Source: Trichuris trichiura (taxonomy: Eukaryota > Nematoda > Enoplea > Trichinellida > Trichuridae). From it: DNA of 64,000 nucleotides. The first letter of the stretch is position 1. The number at the start of each line of letters is the position of its first letter. The notes beneath the pieces are model-generated. The model made no database searches and was not told the DNA's origin. It saw only the letters and a program-made list of their open reading frames with translations. Below are positions 22,742-34,000 of this stretch, piece by piece. A program made the position numbers and the translations under genes. The stretch spans positions 496,001-560,000 of the forward strand of contig JBAJFE010000009.1 in NCBI GenBank assembly GCA_037903355.1. The letters are read 5' to 3'.

Positions 22742-23409
22742 CACATCATCCACGATCAGTAATGCGTGGTATCCTCTCCGGAATGGTCGACAGGGCAATC
22801 AATATTCGTAATCCTGAATACCTACGGCCGGAACTTAACTATATTAGGAAAGTCTTCTACAAAAATCATTACCCTAAATCCTTCATCGACCAAGTATTCA
22901 AGTACAAGCTACACAAACGTGAATCTTTTGAAACTAACATCTCACAAAATCCACGTTTAGTTGTTCCATACGTGGCAGGACTAGGCGAAAAGTTTATTCA
23001 GCTGAACAAAAGATTGGGTTTCAGAGTCTTTTTCAAAAATTTTCCCAATCTCAGATCAATTCTCCGTACAGACAAAAGAAAAATTCCCACAAACGAAAGA
23101 ACGGGTCTTATCTACGCGATCGAATGTTCCTGTTCAGCAGTTTACATTGGCGAAACAGGGAACACTTTAGAACACAGATTCAAAGAACACATAAAGAAAA
23201 TAAACGGTTACAACAACGCACAAAGGATCCTCCACAATAGGTACACTCCAATACCTCGCCGCGGAAGACCAATTTTGAATCCAATAAAAACTATGAGAAA
23301 AGCCATTGAAGCTTCGGCTGTGGTAGAACACGCCGTGAATTGCAAACAGCCCCTTCACCCAAAAACCCTTTGCTACGAAAGTAACTTACAGTTACGAAAA
23401 CTTAAATAA
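22742..23409 (+). pseudogene. Penelope-like RT C-terminus plus GIY-YIG endonuclease, right copy
   Basis: Open for 215 aa from the Met at 22762, with coding similarity starting slightly earlier (SHHPRSVMRG). Residues 1-110 resemble the thumb/linker region that follows the reverse transcriptase in Penelope-like proteins. The GIY-YIG domain follows (IYAIECSCSAVYIGETG, RFKEH, later H/C residues in VEHAVNCKQPLHP). The frame ends at TAA where the left copy has GAA, so the C-terminal part (..YIRNNMTFNRDQG) is cut off. The reverse-transcriptase palm is missing. In a complete element the nuclease nicks the target for target-primed reverse transcription. This copy cannot be active. Confidence 0.82.
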
Positions 23410-23562
23410 GCCCTGTATATTAGAAACAATATGACGTTCAACCGTGATCAAGGGGCAGACATCAGTGATTTATGGAACAATATTATTACATTTTTATTCT
23501 AAACTTTTCGCGGGATTTTTTAACCTGTTCTTCATTAAACGTTTATTTTTTAAAAAACGTTA

Positions 23563-23601
23563 ACGGAGCTTTCGGGCCTCTCCGTGGCCCGTCATCATCG
23601 T
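23563..23601 (-). ncRNA. Hammerhead-like motif, mutated core (left arm of nested element)
   Basis: Minus strand has ATGATGA where CTGATGA is expected, followed by an intact C, GGGCC/GGCCC stem II, GAAAGCTC and CGT. The first core C is lost, so cleavage would not be expected. Confidence 0.6.
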
Positions 23602-23869
23602 AATTGTACCGGCAGTCGGATCGGCCTTTATGGTTGCAAGCCGCCCCATCCGACCAACTTTGGCAGATACCTACTGCCGTCAGCTCTATCTTGAGCCGTC
23701 AGGTTTCGGTCCCGCCTAGTCAGTCAGACGGCGCAGCGAGCTCCCAACCGACCTTCCACGACGGCGGCACGAGAACCGTTCCATTTTTTGACGGCAGTAG
23801 GTCTCTGTCAAAGTTGGTCGGATGGGGCGGCTTGCAACCATAAACGCCGACCCGACTGCCGGTACAATT

Positions 23870-23908
23870 ACGCTGATGACGGGCCACGGAGAGGCCCGAA
23901 AGCTCCGT
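23870..23908 (+). ncRNA. Hammerhead motif, intact (right arm of nested element)
   Basis: ACG, CTGATGA, C, GGGCC-ACGGAGA-GGCCC, GAAAGCTC, CGT. The core and stem II are perfect, and the stem I pair is A-U here instead of C-G, G-C or U-A in other copies. Confidence 0.72.
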
Positions 23909-24321
23909 TAACGTTTTTTTAAAATAAACGTTTAATGAAGAACAGGTTAAAAAATCCCGTGAAAATTTTAGAATAAAAATTAAAAAACCCGTTACGAAGA
24001 AAGAAAAAAGAATATTATTACATTCTACAACTGCTGCTCCCTTGATAGATGACACACAAATGCAAACTGGACAAACTATAAATCAGTTGGGACAAAAATA
24101 CTGAAGAAAAAGATTAAATCACTATCTCTTTGGAACAAATGGTTTAAAAAATGGAACAAAACTAGAAGGTCGCCTCTATACACGGACAAATTTCCTACAA
24201 GAATACAGGAGTAGGGAAATGGCAGCTGACAGACAAAGAAGGAAAAACTTTAAACTCTCGTTTTAAAACGTTGGAAAGCGACGGAAGATGAATGTTGCCC
24301 CACACACTACACATAATCTGA

Positions 24322-24360
24322 CCGCTGAAGACGGGTCGCGAAAAGACCCGAAAGCTCCGG
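24322..24360 (+). ncRNA. Hammerhead motif, Penelope-like right copy
   Basis: CCG, CTGAAGA, C, GGGTC-GCGAAAA-GACCC, GAAAGCTC, CGG. All paired and core positions are intact. It lies downstream of the GIY-YIG coding part, where Penelope-like elements carry hammerheads in their terminal repeats. Confidence 0.74.
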
Positions 24361-25279
24361 AGGGTTTTTGCGTTTATTGGGCACATCAACGGGACACTGC
24401 AACCGTAATAAAGACATTTAAATATAAAAAAGATAAGAGTGAAAGAAATAAACTCTACAGAAATTGCAATCCTAAAAGACGCGCAAAACAAAACTGAAAC
24501 ACAGGAGAAACTTCTCCATTCAATCGGAAGATGAAGTAAACACATTGGAAAGGTATCAAAACGAAAGTCAGAAGTTAAAATCAAAAGCAGATTTAACCTA
24601 CCAAAGGTTAAGCATCAAAAATGCACGTATGATTCATAAGACTACCGATTAAAGCATCAAACACAATAGATAGGGTCACAATCTCATAGCTTTATGCCTT
24701 TCGTTCCCAAGGACAACATCGACCCAAATGTTCCGATTCAAGTGGCTAAAGTGACAGTTCTATGAACTTACTAAAAAAATAATGCTGTCCCAGTTTTACG
24801 TTCCTATGAACATCCTTTTCGCATTTTTCTAGATATAAACGCATCGTGACAGCGGCCTGAGAATTTACTACTCGACTGACGAGTCCGTTGGTCGGTGCAG
24901 TGAAACGAAATACCTTAAAGAAAACGGGAACGGAGTGACGTCAGGAAAACTTATTATCGAGGTGAGGTGATAAAGGAAGACGAAAAAATAAACTTTGATG
25001 AAAGAACTTAAGAGAAGATAAACATAAATAAATTTGTTGAATAAGTTTTAAGAGAAGTAAATTAATAAAGCCAAAAAATGTCAGAATAATTCAGGAGAGG
25101 CTACTGGGTTTCGTTGAGGGGTGGATTTTTAAGACAAGATACAAAAATAAAATACAAAATTTTCTCGAAAGCTGAGTGTTTTCTAACGGGATTGGGATTC
25201 ATTGTTTTTACAGTAGAGACTTTTTCATGATTACTCCTGTTTGTTTGAGTATCAGCATTTAAGCGAAACAATGGCTCTA

Positions 25280-25545
25280 CCAGGATATATATGAGCGATT
25301 ATTAGGACCAAGTACACAATGCAACCAACTGTATTCAAAGCTTTTAAAATTTTTTTAATTCCGTCGTCAGCAAAGTGGAGGAAGACCAAAGCATCAGCTC
25401 CAATGCAAATCATAGTTATCTCTTCCACCTCACTGACGGTGAAGCTAGAGCGTCCTGAAAGCTTCGAACACGCATACTCACATTCAACACTTTTTCCTGA
25501 TAATCGCTCATCCATCCGTTGGTACAGCAGTTGTTTAATTAAGTA
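25280..25545. mobile_element. Decayed fold-back copy of hammerhead repeat
   Basis: GAGCGATTATTAGGAC near 25288 is roughly mirrored by CCTGATAATCGCTC near 25497. Both arms hold remnants of the motif (CCGTCGTCAGC at about 25361, CTGACGG..CTGAAAGCTTCG at about 25432-25470). GCTCATCCATCCGTTGGTA at 25506-25524 is the block shared with 6727 and 54642. Confidence 0.5.
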
Positions 25546-27364
25546 CGCATTATCACAACAACAAAAGTGGAAAAGATCTCACCGTGAAAATGTAAAATAC
25601 GAATAAAATAATACGATTACCATACCCTGCAAAAACTTACTACATTTTCAATGTAATTATAATCAACAGCACAGTGGCACGCGTGACTCAACTAAAGACG
25701 GCCGTGCAAAATAGAATGCATCATAGTAAGAGCAAGTATTACTTTTTACCTATGAAAATGACATTCACGCCTACTCAACACTTTGAACAAAATAAATGAA
25801 AAAACCGTGGTGTCACTTGATGCATTTCGCCACAGGAGTCACAGCTGAGCACTGATTACGTAGATGGGGAAATTGTGAAACAGTAACGGATAATTTTAAT
25901 CAATAAAATTAATATTACCACTTCAGTGCCCTCGCGGAATAAGCGCGGCAACGGAATGGTAATGAACAAAGGAAGCAGGACAACACTTCCAGCTGACTGA
26001 TTCGCCTTGTCAGGGCGAATACTTTTACGCTTGTTATCACAGAAATGTCAAACTAACTAAAGTGACTAACATGGTTAAATATTTATATTGTTATGAAACT
26101 AAATGGTTCATCCTAATTGTTCAAGCAAATTTTCGCCGCGCGTCCTTTTCTGGATACGTTCTATGGAATGTACAGACTTAAAACCTTATTTTGTCTTCAT
26201 TACTTGCCATAACTTTTGGGGCATATCGCGTACGGTTATTAGCAACCGTTTGACAAGTAAGCCAAATTCTGCTACGCTATCATGCGTGAAAACTTTGAAA
26301 AGCGGATTGCAAAATAGAATCTAAATCATATACATTCAACCTTGACGCGGATATGTTACGTGCGTGAATGGAAATCGAAAGAAAAGCTTCCAATTACTTG
26401 ACTTAGTTGGAAAATGGAAAAAGTGGCTACCACCAGTAGGAAAACAACGTCCATCCTTATGCTTACTCCCGACAGAGAAACCGTCTTTTCATTGCACACA
26501 GGATTATTTCTAGCAAGAATGTGTACATTTACCATCACGCATGGTTTTTCTGATTATGATATGCATATTTGAAAACGCACGGCCATGTTTGACTACGGTA
26601 ACAGCCCGTCAACGTGTAAATTCAGTGTACGGAGAATTCGGAACTCAATTTGTTCAGGCGACGGATTGAAACATTTTTCGTAGTAATGGCGTGAACATAC
26701 TTAAATGCAATTTGTGATTTCCGTTTACTGCGGAGGAACCACGTCGTTTTCACAACTGCTTGTTTCCTCAACTCATCGTGTCATGGTTTGGTAATCAAAG
26801 GTCAAACAGTCACTCAAAATTTTTCACTTAAAAGAGTTGAAGTCAGCAGACATTTGTTTTGAATGTTTTATGCAACTGCTCTAAAAATATTGCAAATTTT
26901 TATCTCCTGCTGCATGACATTAAGACCTTACGCTCAAATCGCACAGGCAATGGAAGTTTAGCCCAAAAGAATCAATGTTGCATTCTCAGAAGTTATTTAT
27001 GATTTAGGAGACAAAGTGGTACAATGCTACATGTCATGTTTAAAAAACCATTTATAGCGTCCAGTGAATTGTGGCATTGCGAATTGCGCATCTTCGGTTT
27101 CATTGACAGAATGAACATTCAAGCTAGAATCTAATTATTATTTGGTACAGTACAAAATTGCCAGCAAAACAAAGCAGTAAAAAGATCATTTCTCTGAGCT
27201 TTTTAAACTTATCATGGTTCAATGTCAGCGGGATAAAGTTTTAAAATAGCAGATCGTTTAAAAATCAATAAAAGCTTAATAAAGCTGAACATGAAGATGC
27301 CAAACTTTACAGAAGCTAAGATTGAAATGAAAAGCATAGCCAATGCCGTTTAAACGTTTATTTA

Positions 27365-27403
27365 GCGAAGCTTTCAAGAAACGCCGGTTTCCGTCTTCAG
27401 CGC
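27365..27403 (-). ncRNA. Hammerhead ribozyme-like motif
   Basis: Minus strand: GCG, CTGAAGA, C, GGAAAC-CGGC-GTTTCT, T, GAAAGCTT, CGC. The core is intact, stem II uses quite different bases from other copies but still pairs, and stem I starts with GCG/CGC. Confidence 0.65.
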
Positions 27404-27539
27404 ATGAAAGAATGGCAGAGCCATCAAAAACTATCATACGTTACCTACCAACGGTAGCTGAGGAGCAATAGAGGTCAAGCATAGCACCTTCGCGTCAGGT
27501 GTACTAATATGCTTATCGAAAGAATATTACCAAATATGG

Positions 27540-27790
27540 GTGTATAGTCTTTCGTATTCAAATTTATTAGTCGCGCTTGTCCAGTTTATTCTTGCGAAAA
27601 GGTTCGACGCTTTTGGAATACGTTTAATACCGTCTTCATAATTCGATATGAAAATGTCGTTGTCATTTGAATATGCTAAAGACGGGATCAGTCGCGCCCC
27701 AAAAGCTTTTGAACTTCCTTTCAGGACTATACGGATAAATACGACTAACGTATTTGACCTGAAAAGACGCATTAATAAAATAGTTGTGCA
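27540..27790. mobile_element. Decayed palindromic hammerhead element
   Basis: The left side (ATTAGTCGCG.., CGCTTTTGGAATACG, ACCGTCTTCA) and the complement of the right side (TTAGTCGTATTT.., AAAGCTTTTGGGGCG, CCCGTCTTTAG) align over about 110 nt with many changes. The motif survives as CTAAAGACGGG..CCCCAAAAGCTTT on the plus strand. Edges are uncertain. Confidence 0.5.
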
Positions 27791-30700
27791 GTTACTGGCC
27801 GCAGTAAACCCCATATCGAAAACCCTTTAACAAAAATCGTTTAACAAAAAAGGCTATTCAATCGAACTAACAACCCATCAACCCTCATTTTCGTTGCACT
27901 TGCGGTGAATCACTAACATCCTTCAATGCCTCACGGATACAAGGCGATAAGCTAGCTTGGCAACACGCGGCAAGTGCGGCTGAACTCTAAGTATCCAATG
28001 ACTGTAAGTACACACAAGTTCTATTTCGGAGATGTTAGCTTTCAATGTGTAACGGGTTACGGACATAGGGAGCCTCTGAATGCTCTGAGATATACTTCCA
28101 CACTTTTTCATCAATAAGCGATTAATCTAATTATTTTCAACAATATACAAACGTGTTTACCCACTATTGTCAAAAGCTGATGTGTAATTTTACAAATCAG
28201 TTAAATGAAACCGATTTCTGAACCTTTATTTAGCCTAACAGAGACAACAAAGGAAAAACCCATTATCAGTACCCGTCAAATCAAAAGTTCGTACGGTCGA
28301 AATCCCAGTGCTCATACTGGTCGAACGGGAAAAAAATTCTGAACCACCGGGTCGTTCACCCTCGTCCACTTCCGGAAAGCACAAGTTCCTGGGTAGAAGT
28401 GAGCCGTCAATGAACCAAAATCTCAAAGCGAAACTTAGGGTACTGCTCAGGAGTCCAGATGATCAAAAGTTTACGTCAAGTCGCTCCATTGCGGTTGGTT
28501 TGTACATATAGCAGATAAATGGAAGGGGGAAGTTCCCTTCGAGCACGAAAATATCTTCAAGTGCCACTACCGGTCTCTTAGCACCAATGTTCTTGAGCTT
28601 TGAAGCTCTTCGGTTATCCCTATTTGGCAGCTGCAAGAAAACACAATTTGGCTTTTGGAATATCGGTTCATTCAGCGTTCCTTGCTATTCAAAAACCTGT
28701 CCTTTCGGGAACTAAACCTGTGCGAAACTTTCAGCAGTTTTGGTATTTTTTCTCTCTGGCAATGCGAGCATCGTGGACCGCGAGACCGCCAGCGATCAAA
28801 AATAGCAGCATACCAAGTGTATGCATTCAGGTGTGGTGGCTGGGTGTGTGTATCAAAGGAGAAATTAACGCTAGGGACAAATGAGAGACATGAGCCTAAG
28901 TTGATTAAGTCTCTTGGGATCAAACAACTACATCTAGCTGTGGGCACAGAACAGCAATGGATAAAGAAGTCTGATTGGCTGCGTTCACCAAGGGTGTATC
29001 CCTAAACGAACCATCAGTTTTTTTCAAGCGCTCCAGTTTTTTTTGTTTAATGATTATATGACTGTCTTTTTGCCAGAACCTTAAAGCAACGTCGGGAGGA
29101 CTGCACATCAGATCAAAATGACGGACCTTCTTACAACAGAAACAGCTACTTTTAACCGGTGAGATTTGTTCTCTTATGAATGGCAAAAAAAGAAACCCAT
29201 ATTTTAAAGGTAAGCATGACATATATTGCATTTCATAAAAGAACTTGAGTTTACTCGCCTTAGTAAGCAACCCTACGCATCCGCGCTGCTGTAAATAACA
29301 TGGACAATAAATACTTTGCCGGAGGGATTTCCTAGCGCATCAGTATTAGAATTAAAATATCTACGCTAGTAAGGATCACACATTGAATGAACTGCTCAGA
29401 ATGGGATTTATGCCTATCTATTATCGGCAAAGAGTAAATTGTGCTGGCTGTTTAACCGGTATCTTAACACAGCTGAACTTCGCTAATTCAGACATGTATC
29501 TCGCATATAATTAACATGGCGAGTCAGCAAAAAGTGGTTCCCATTGATGTCCTGAAACTATATGTTCGATGATAGTTCCTCCCACACCTCCATTTCCAAA
29601 GGCTTACTTATTAATAAAATTCAGCAGGTGTAGGCTGTGACATCTGCCATGTCAATTAATAGTAGCATTCGCTCATTGATAATCTGTCAACAGAAATAGA
29701 TAGTTGTGAAAATTCCTTACTTTTCCCTCTTTGCAGCAATTCAGTTTTTCCGTTTTTCTTATAACCGTAAAACAATTTTCAGCGAGTATTATTAATATTA
29801 ATACAATAATATACCAATTCCTCACTGAAGTCATGAGAATTGACGTACTTGCAAAACCTATTTTGTCTATTCCTCAATTAACCTTCACATGCCTGTCGAT
29901 TAATATTTCTCCATTTTTTATTAACTGCTTTGTACAGATCTATCAGAAATTTTGAAGTCTTAAGGAGCGTCACTTGTGCGCATATTGTAAATACTGAACA
30001 AACCGTCGCTGCTCCAGGATATTCACTAACATGGCAACCCGCTGATCTCAACCGAGCCAGATTAATGAAGTCCAACTCAGTAATATTTCACTGATATTAA
30101 CACAGTTGAGTACCTAGCACCTTCGCGCACTCACATGCAGTCCTAAACATGCTGATCTTGCTTATAACTTTATCCTTTCTGAAGTTAATAGCTATTGAGA
30201 GTAGAAAATAAGCTATTTACAAAAAAACTTCATTATTTTCAGAACAAATCCTGTTCTATAGGAAACATGCAGAACAAGAAGAAAGAAGTGGATTTGACAA
30301 AGTCAGGGTAGTGAAAACGTTAGCTTACGGAAAGACGGCACTGCACATTATTTGGTGCAGACATTTACCCACTGAATACCCGCGCGGTTGCCGATTGATT
30401 GACTTCTCATATAGTTAGCCGCGAAGGGCGGAACAATGATTTATCGATGAAGACTAATGCAAATTTCTCGCTTTGAATTTTACAGCGCTCCATTCACTCT
30501 GTAGGTATGCTCGTTCCTTGCCTGAACCTAGCCTGCAACATCATTTATGGTGAACAGAATGGCTTGGAAAATTTTTCTTCCAGATGACTCAGCGTACATA
30601 TTTTGCGCGGGTAATTGACTCGGTTAAAACCAGTGACAGATGTACATGTTAGGTTCAGAAAGCAAGTGGTAATAACCGCCTGCTGAGAAGCAATTATTCT

Positions 30701-31005
30701 CCTGTTGAGCCAGATAGCAAAGTTTGAACACGCTTAGTTTTGAACTACCCGTAAGTGGTATTGATCGTGGACGCAGAGAGAAACTGTTAAATGGTTGGTA
30801 CAAGTGGCGGCTTGTTTATTTTTGGAAAGCTTACGCAGCGTCCGTAGCTCCCTTCACGATTACGGCATAACTGGCTATAGAGCACTCAGATGAGAAGCAT
30901 TAATACTAGAGCAGATGCAGTATCCTCCAAGCGTATTGGTCTGCACTTACGCAGACGTACTATGAAATACCGTTTCCTTCTACGTCTGCAGGCAAGCAGT
31001 TCGGC

Positions 31006-34000
31006 ATGAATGGATTCTATAAATTTGTTAATGGATTCTACATTATCACTGGACTGGCAAGCATAACCATAAACGGTTTCGTTTGCCGCACTATTCTAAA
31101 GAGGAAATCTCGAAGGGCTGAATCCTTTCTCGCCATTGGTAAGAAATTACAATTTTGTTTTTTAAAATAAACTAAAAAACATATATCTTTAAAGAATGCG
31201 AAAGGATTTGTGTAAGCATTGACTCTCTTCATTTACAATTTTACAAATAAGGGGTATACTGTTCCAAAATTCTTCCTAAAACTTGTTAACGCTTCATCTA
31301 ATCCTGACATTATCATGAAGTTGGATAATTTCTACTACGTGTTTGTTCTTAATTGTTCTTTTAGTACTCCCTATCCAGTCGGTTAGCGCTATCTCGGTAC
31401 AATGGGACACGATCATTTTACATTTAGAAAAAAGTCCAAAGAAATAGCATCAAGCTAAAGTATAACTTCCAGGATATTCGAGGGACTCAATCCCTCGTGC
31501 CAAATTGTTAATTTATATGCAAGCAAATATCAAATTAAGTTTAGTTTGTAGAAATAATGGTTGTTTAACTTTTCTGAAATTCTAACAGTAGACACGAAGC
31601 AAAAGGAGAACCATAATCTAATCTGAACTCTTGTCACATTTGAATCGATAAAAAAACTTGTAAAAATAAAATTTATGACAAACCAACGTAAAGAGAAACC
31701 ATCATTAAGGGGCAATATAGCATCCGTTGAAATGGACATTAATTATAGGGCCCTCATTGGAAAAACATTTTATTTGCAGTGCTAAAGAAGTACTCATACT
31801 GAATTGCATGTTTATACCGTTTTACCTTGCAAAAGCGGCAGTGCCAATTTTGTAATGATTATTTACCAATGAAGAGCCTAAACGATAGTTCTGATGGTAA
31901 GCTACTAATTACAGAATTCCTGACTAGAGGACCATTGAACTGCTTAAAAAGAGCGATAGTATCCAGTAAGACAACAAGTTTGAAGCTCACCGTCGTCAAG
32001 ACGCCAGAATTTGAACATAACTGCTCAGTAATGAGTCACTAAGGCTTTATGTTGACTTGCAAGGTATTTCCTTTTGAAAACATGAGTTCAAGAATATTCG
32101 TTAGTACTGGCAGAGGAAGGAGCTGCTAGCGGAAGCCACGCTCAATATCGCCCAGCGGGAAAGCGTTGTATGAGTCAAAGTAAAGTATGCCAAAACAATA
32201 AATGTTAAAAGTTTCCTAGGCTATCTAGTTACGAACTTAAGTGCAATAATACAGATTGGCAAATGTTCAGCTGAACCCCTATTCATGCAATTCGAAACCG
32301 TTCATCCAGAATATTTTTGTCCGTTGGCAAGATACGCCATAAGTGTTCCGTCCATGGGCATATACGATAAACCGGCTAGGGAATAGCGGCGGGCATCCAG
32401 CCGCAGGTAAAAATAGCACTCTCGCTGCTAAACGCTACGCCCATGTAAGAACCACGGAGGGTGGTAAAGAGGTCTGTTGAACTCGAAAGCCGAGCGATAA
32501 TGCAGACTTCAATACTAATAAAATGGGTTTGACGTGGCTTTTCCATCAAGTTGGATTAATTACTGTATTTAAAAGCCATATTTACTGACACTGACGATGA
32601 GCGCATAAGCCTGCTTGAAGTTAGAAGTTAACGACTGAATAAAAAATGCTTCAGCTCAATTGAAATAAAAAATTCACAGCACTCTCATTTATTGATGATC
32701 ATCCCAGTGATCTTCCTGTTTTTTCTTGACGAAGTGAATACCTGTAATTAAACTATACAACTGCGCCCCAAATGGATGCGTGAACGGTTACTAGGTGAAA
32801 CTCAAAATGCTATTTCCGTCGTCAACAACATGGATATGTGAAAAATAAAACCACTGAAAAATCGCCGCTAAACTCCATTTTGTTACGAAGTGTCCTGTCC
32901 TCAAACATTCATAGAATTCTGCAATTTCCCAACCGCTACATGCCACTAACTTCACTAACGTTCCTTGCCTTTGTGAAGCTTCATTAGTAATGCAGTGCTT
33001 CCTTGTAACCTCAATGCAGTTTGCCGAGTTTTCTTAACGCGCCTGTTGTTTCGGAGAGTAACATAAAGGCAGATGCGTTTTGATCCTGCAAAATCAGGTG
33101 CTCTAAAGAAAGAAGCATTTCCATTGGAAATCGGTCAGATGGCAAGTTCCGCAAAGCATTTTTTATTAAGCAATAGTGTTAGAGATGAGAATAAGTTGCC
33201 GTCGCTACGCCTGCGCCCCAAAAGCCTCTATTTCCTGCGCAACGTTGTCCACCCTTCTCGAGTGGGCATAATTAAACCGAACACCTGGTTCACAGCCTCA
33301 AGAAAACTTTAGCCATTTTCACTCGTCCAGTCCCTATTTGATTCTGCTTCAGTTATAGACCCCAGTGAAGGAATGCTTTCAACATCTCCTATTTTACGTT
33401 TTAAGCGAGGAACCATGTTTTTTGTGATACTTATGATAATGGAATTGTATCGGAAAACATGTGCCGAACATCGCATGGGCGCTTCTGGAGTGAGAGCATC
33501 GATGTAAACGACCAACAGAGATAAGGGAATCTTCTGAGGATTGCACATGGAGATATGCATGCCTTGCTGTGCCGTAATTCGGCTACGAAGACGTAACAGT
33601 TCACGGAGGCACTTGAAATGCACCGTGCTACAGAGTGGGAAAGCTACAGAAGTAGGGAAAGTAGTGCCACGCTTCTAATCAAAACCTGCCAAAAAAGGAT
33701 GCCTTGACGAGAGCACAGAGTTGCTGAAAAACCATTGAAAGAAAAACGTTCTTTGGCGGATCGTTACGGAGACGAAAAGTAAATTCTTATTGTCAACTAG
33801 AAAGATAAAAACATTGAGTAGACCAAGCATAGGTGGTTACATCTATATCAAAAGTTAAAGTACACGGAAAAAAGTGCTCCTCTGTGCACTTTGGGATCAC
33901 GATGGGCCGTACGCAACGACGAACTGCTAGAAACTGACTAGATGGTCACTGTAGATGTGTACTGCTGGCAGGTTACGAAATTGGCATAAATCTTAAAAAA

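Larger units (their letters stand above)
23479..24023. mobile_element. 519-bp palindromic hammerhead element nested in the Penelope-like copy
   Basis: AATATTATTACAT occurs at 23479-23491 and 24011-24023. The other Penelope-like copy has the uninterrupted site (at about 22340-22355, complement strand), which proves the insertion. The 519-bp insert has long inverted arms: ATTAAACGTTTATTTTTTAA and its complement, then the hammerhead, then GGTTGCAAGCCGCCCCATCC and its complement. The centre is unique sequence at about 23690-23790. The right end carries an extra 30 nt (ACCCGTTACGAAGAAAG..) with no left counterpart. There is no coding capacity. A monomeric relative lies at 39027-39307. Confidence 0.85.
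21889..24443. mobile_element. Penelope-like element insertion, inverted twin copies, 13-bp target duplication
   Basis: AGATAAGAGTGAA is found at both 21889-21901 and 24431-24443. The insert between them holds two 5'-truncated Penelope-like copies joined head to head near 22735-22742, so both 3' ends point outward. The left copy (minus, 21902-about 22734) starts inside the GIY-YIG domain. The right copy (plus, about 22742-24430) starts a little further upstream, in the reverse-transcriptase C-terminal region. Each ends with a hammerhead motif and TGTCCCGTTGA (inverted on the right). No reverse-transcriptase catalytic core is present. Truncated inverted pairs are a known product of Penelope-like retrotransposition. 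The right copy is further interrupted at 23492-24010. Confidence 0.82.
24444..31005. other. Long intergenic stretch with decayed repeats
   Basis: No gene recognised. It contains a decayed inverted repeat near 25.3-25.5 kb, a hammerhead at 27365 and a degenerate palindrome near 27.6-27.8 kb, each listed separately. A minus-strand frame at 26356-26538 has a signal-peptide-like start (MDVVFLLVVATFSIF) but no convincing continuation. 28.2-29.3 kb has several overlapping frames of mixed composition that I cannot assign. Confidence 0.45.

Noticed and set aside
26356..26538. Minus-strand signal-peptide-like frame
   Set aside because: It stops soon after the hydrophobic stretch, and the only nearby donor (CAC|GTAACA) has no convincing partner exon.
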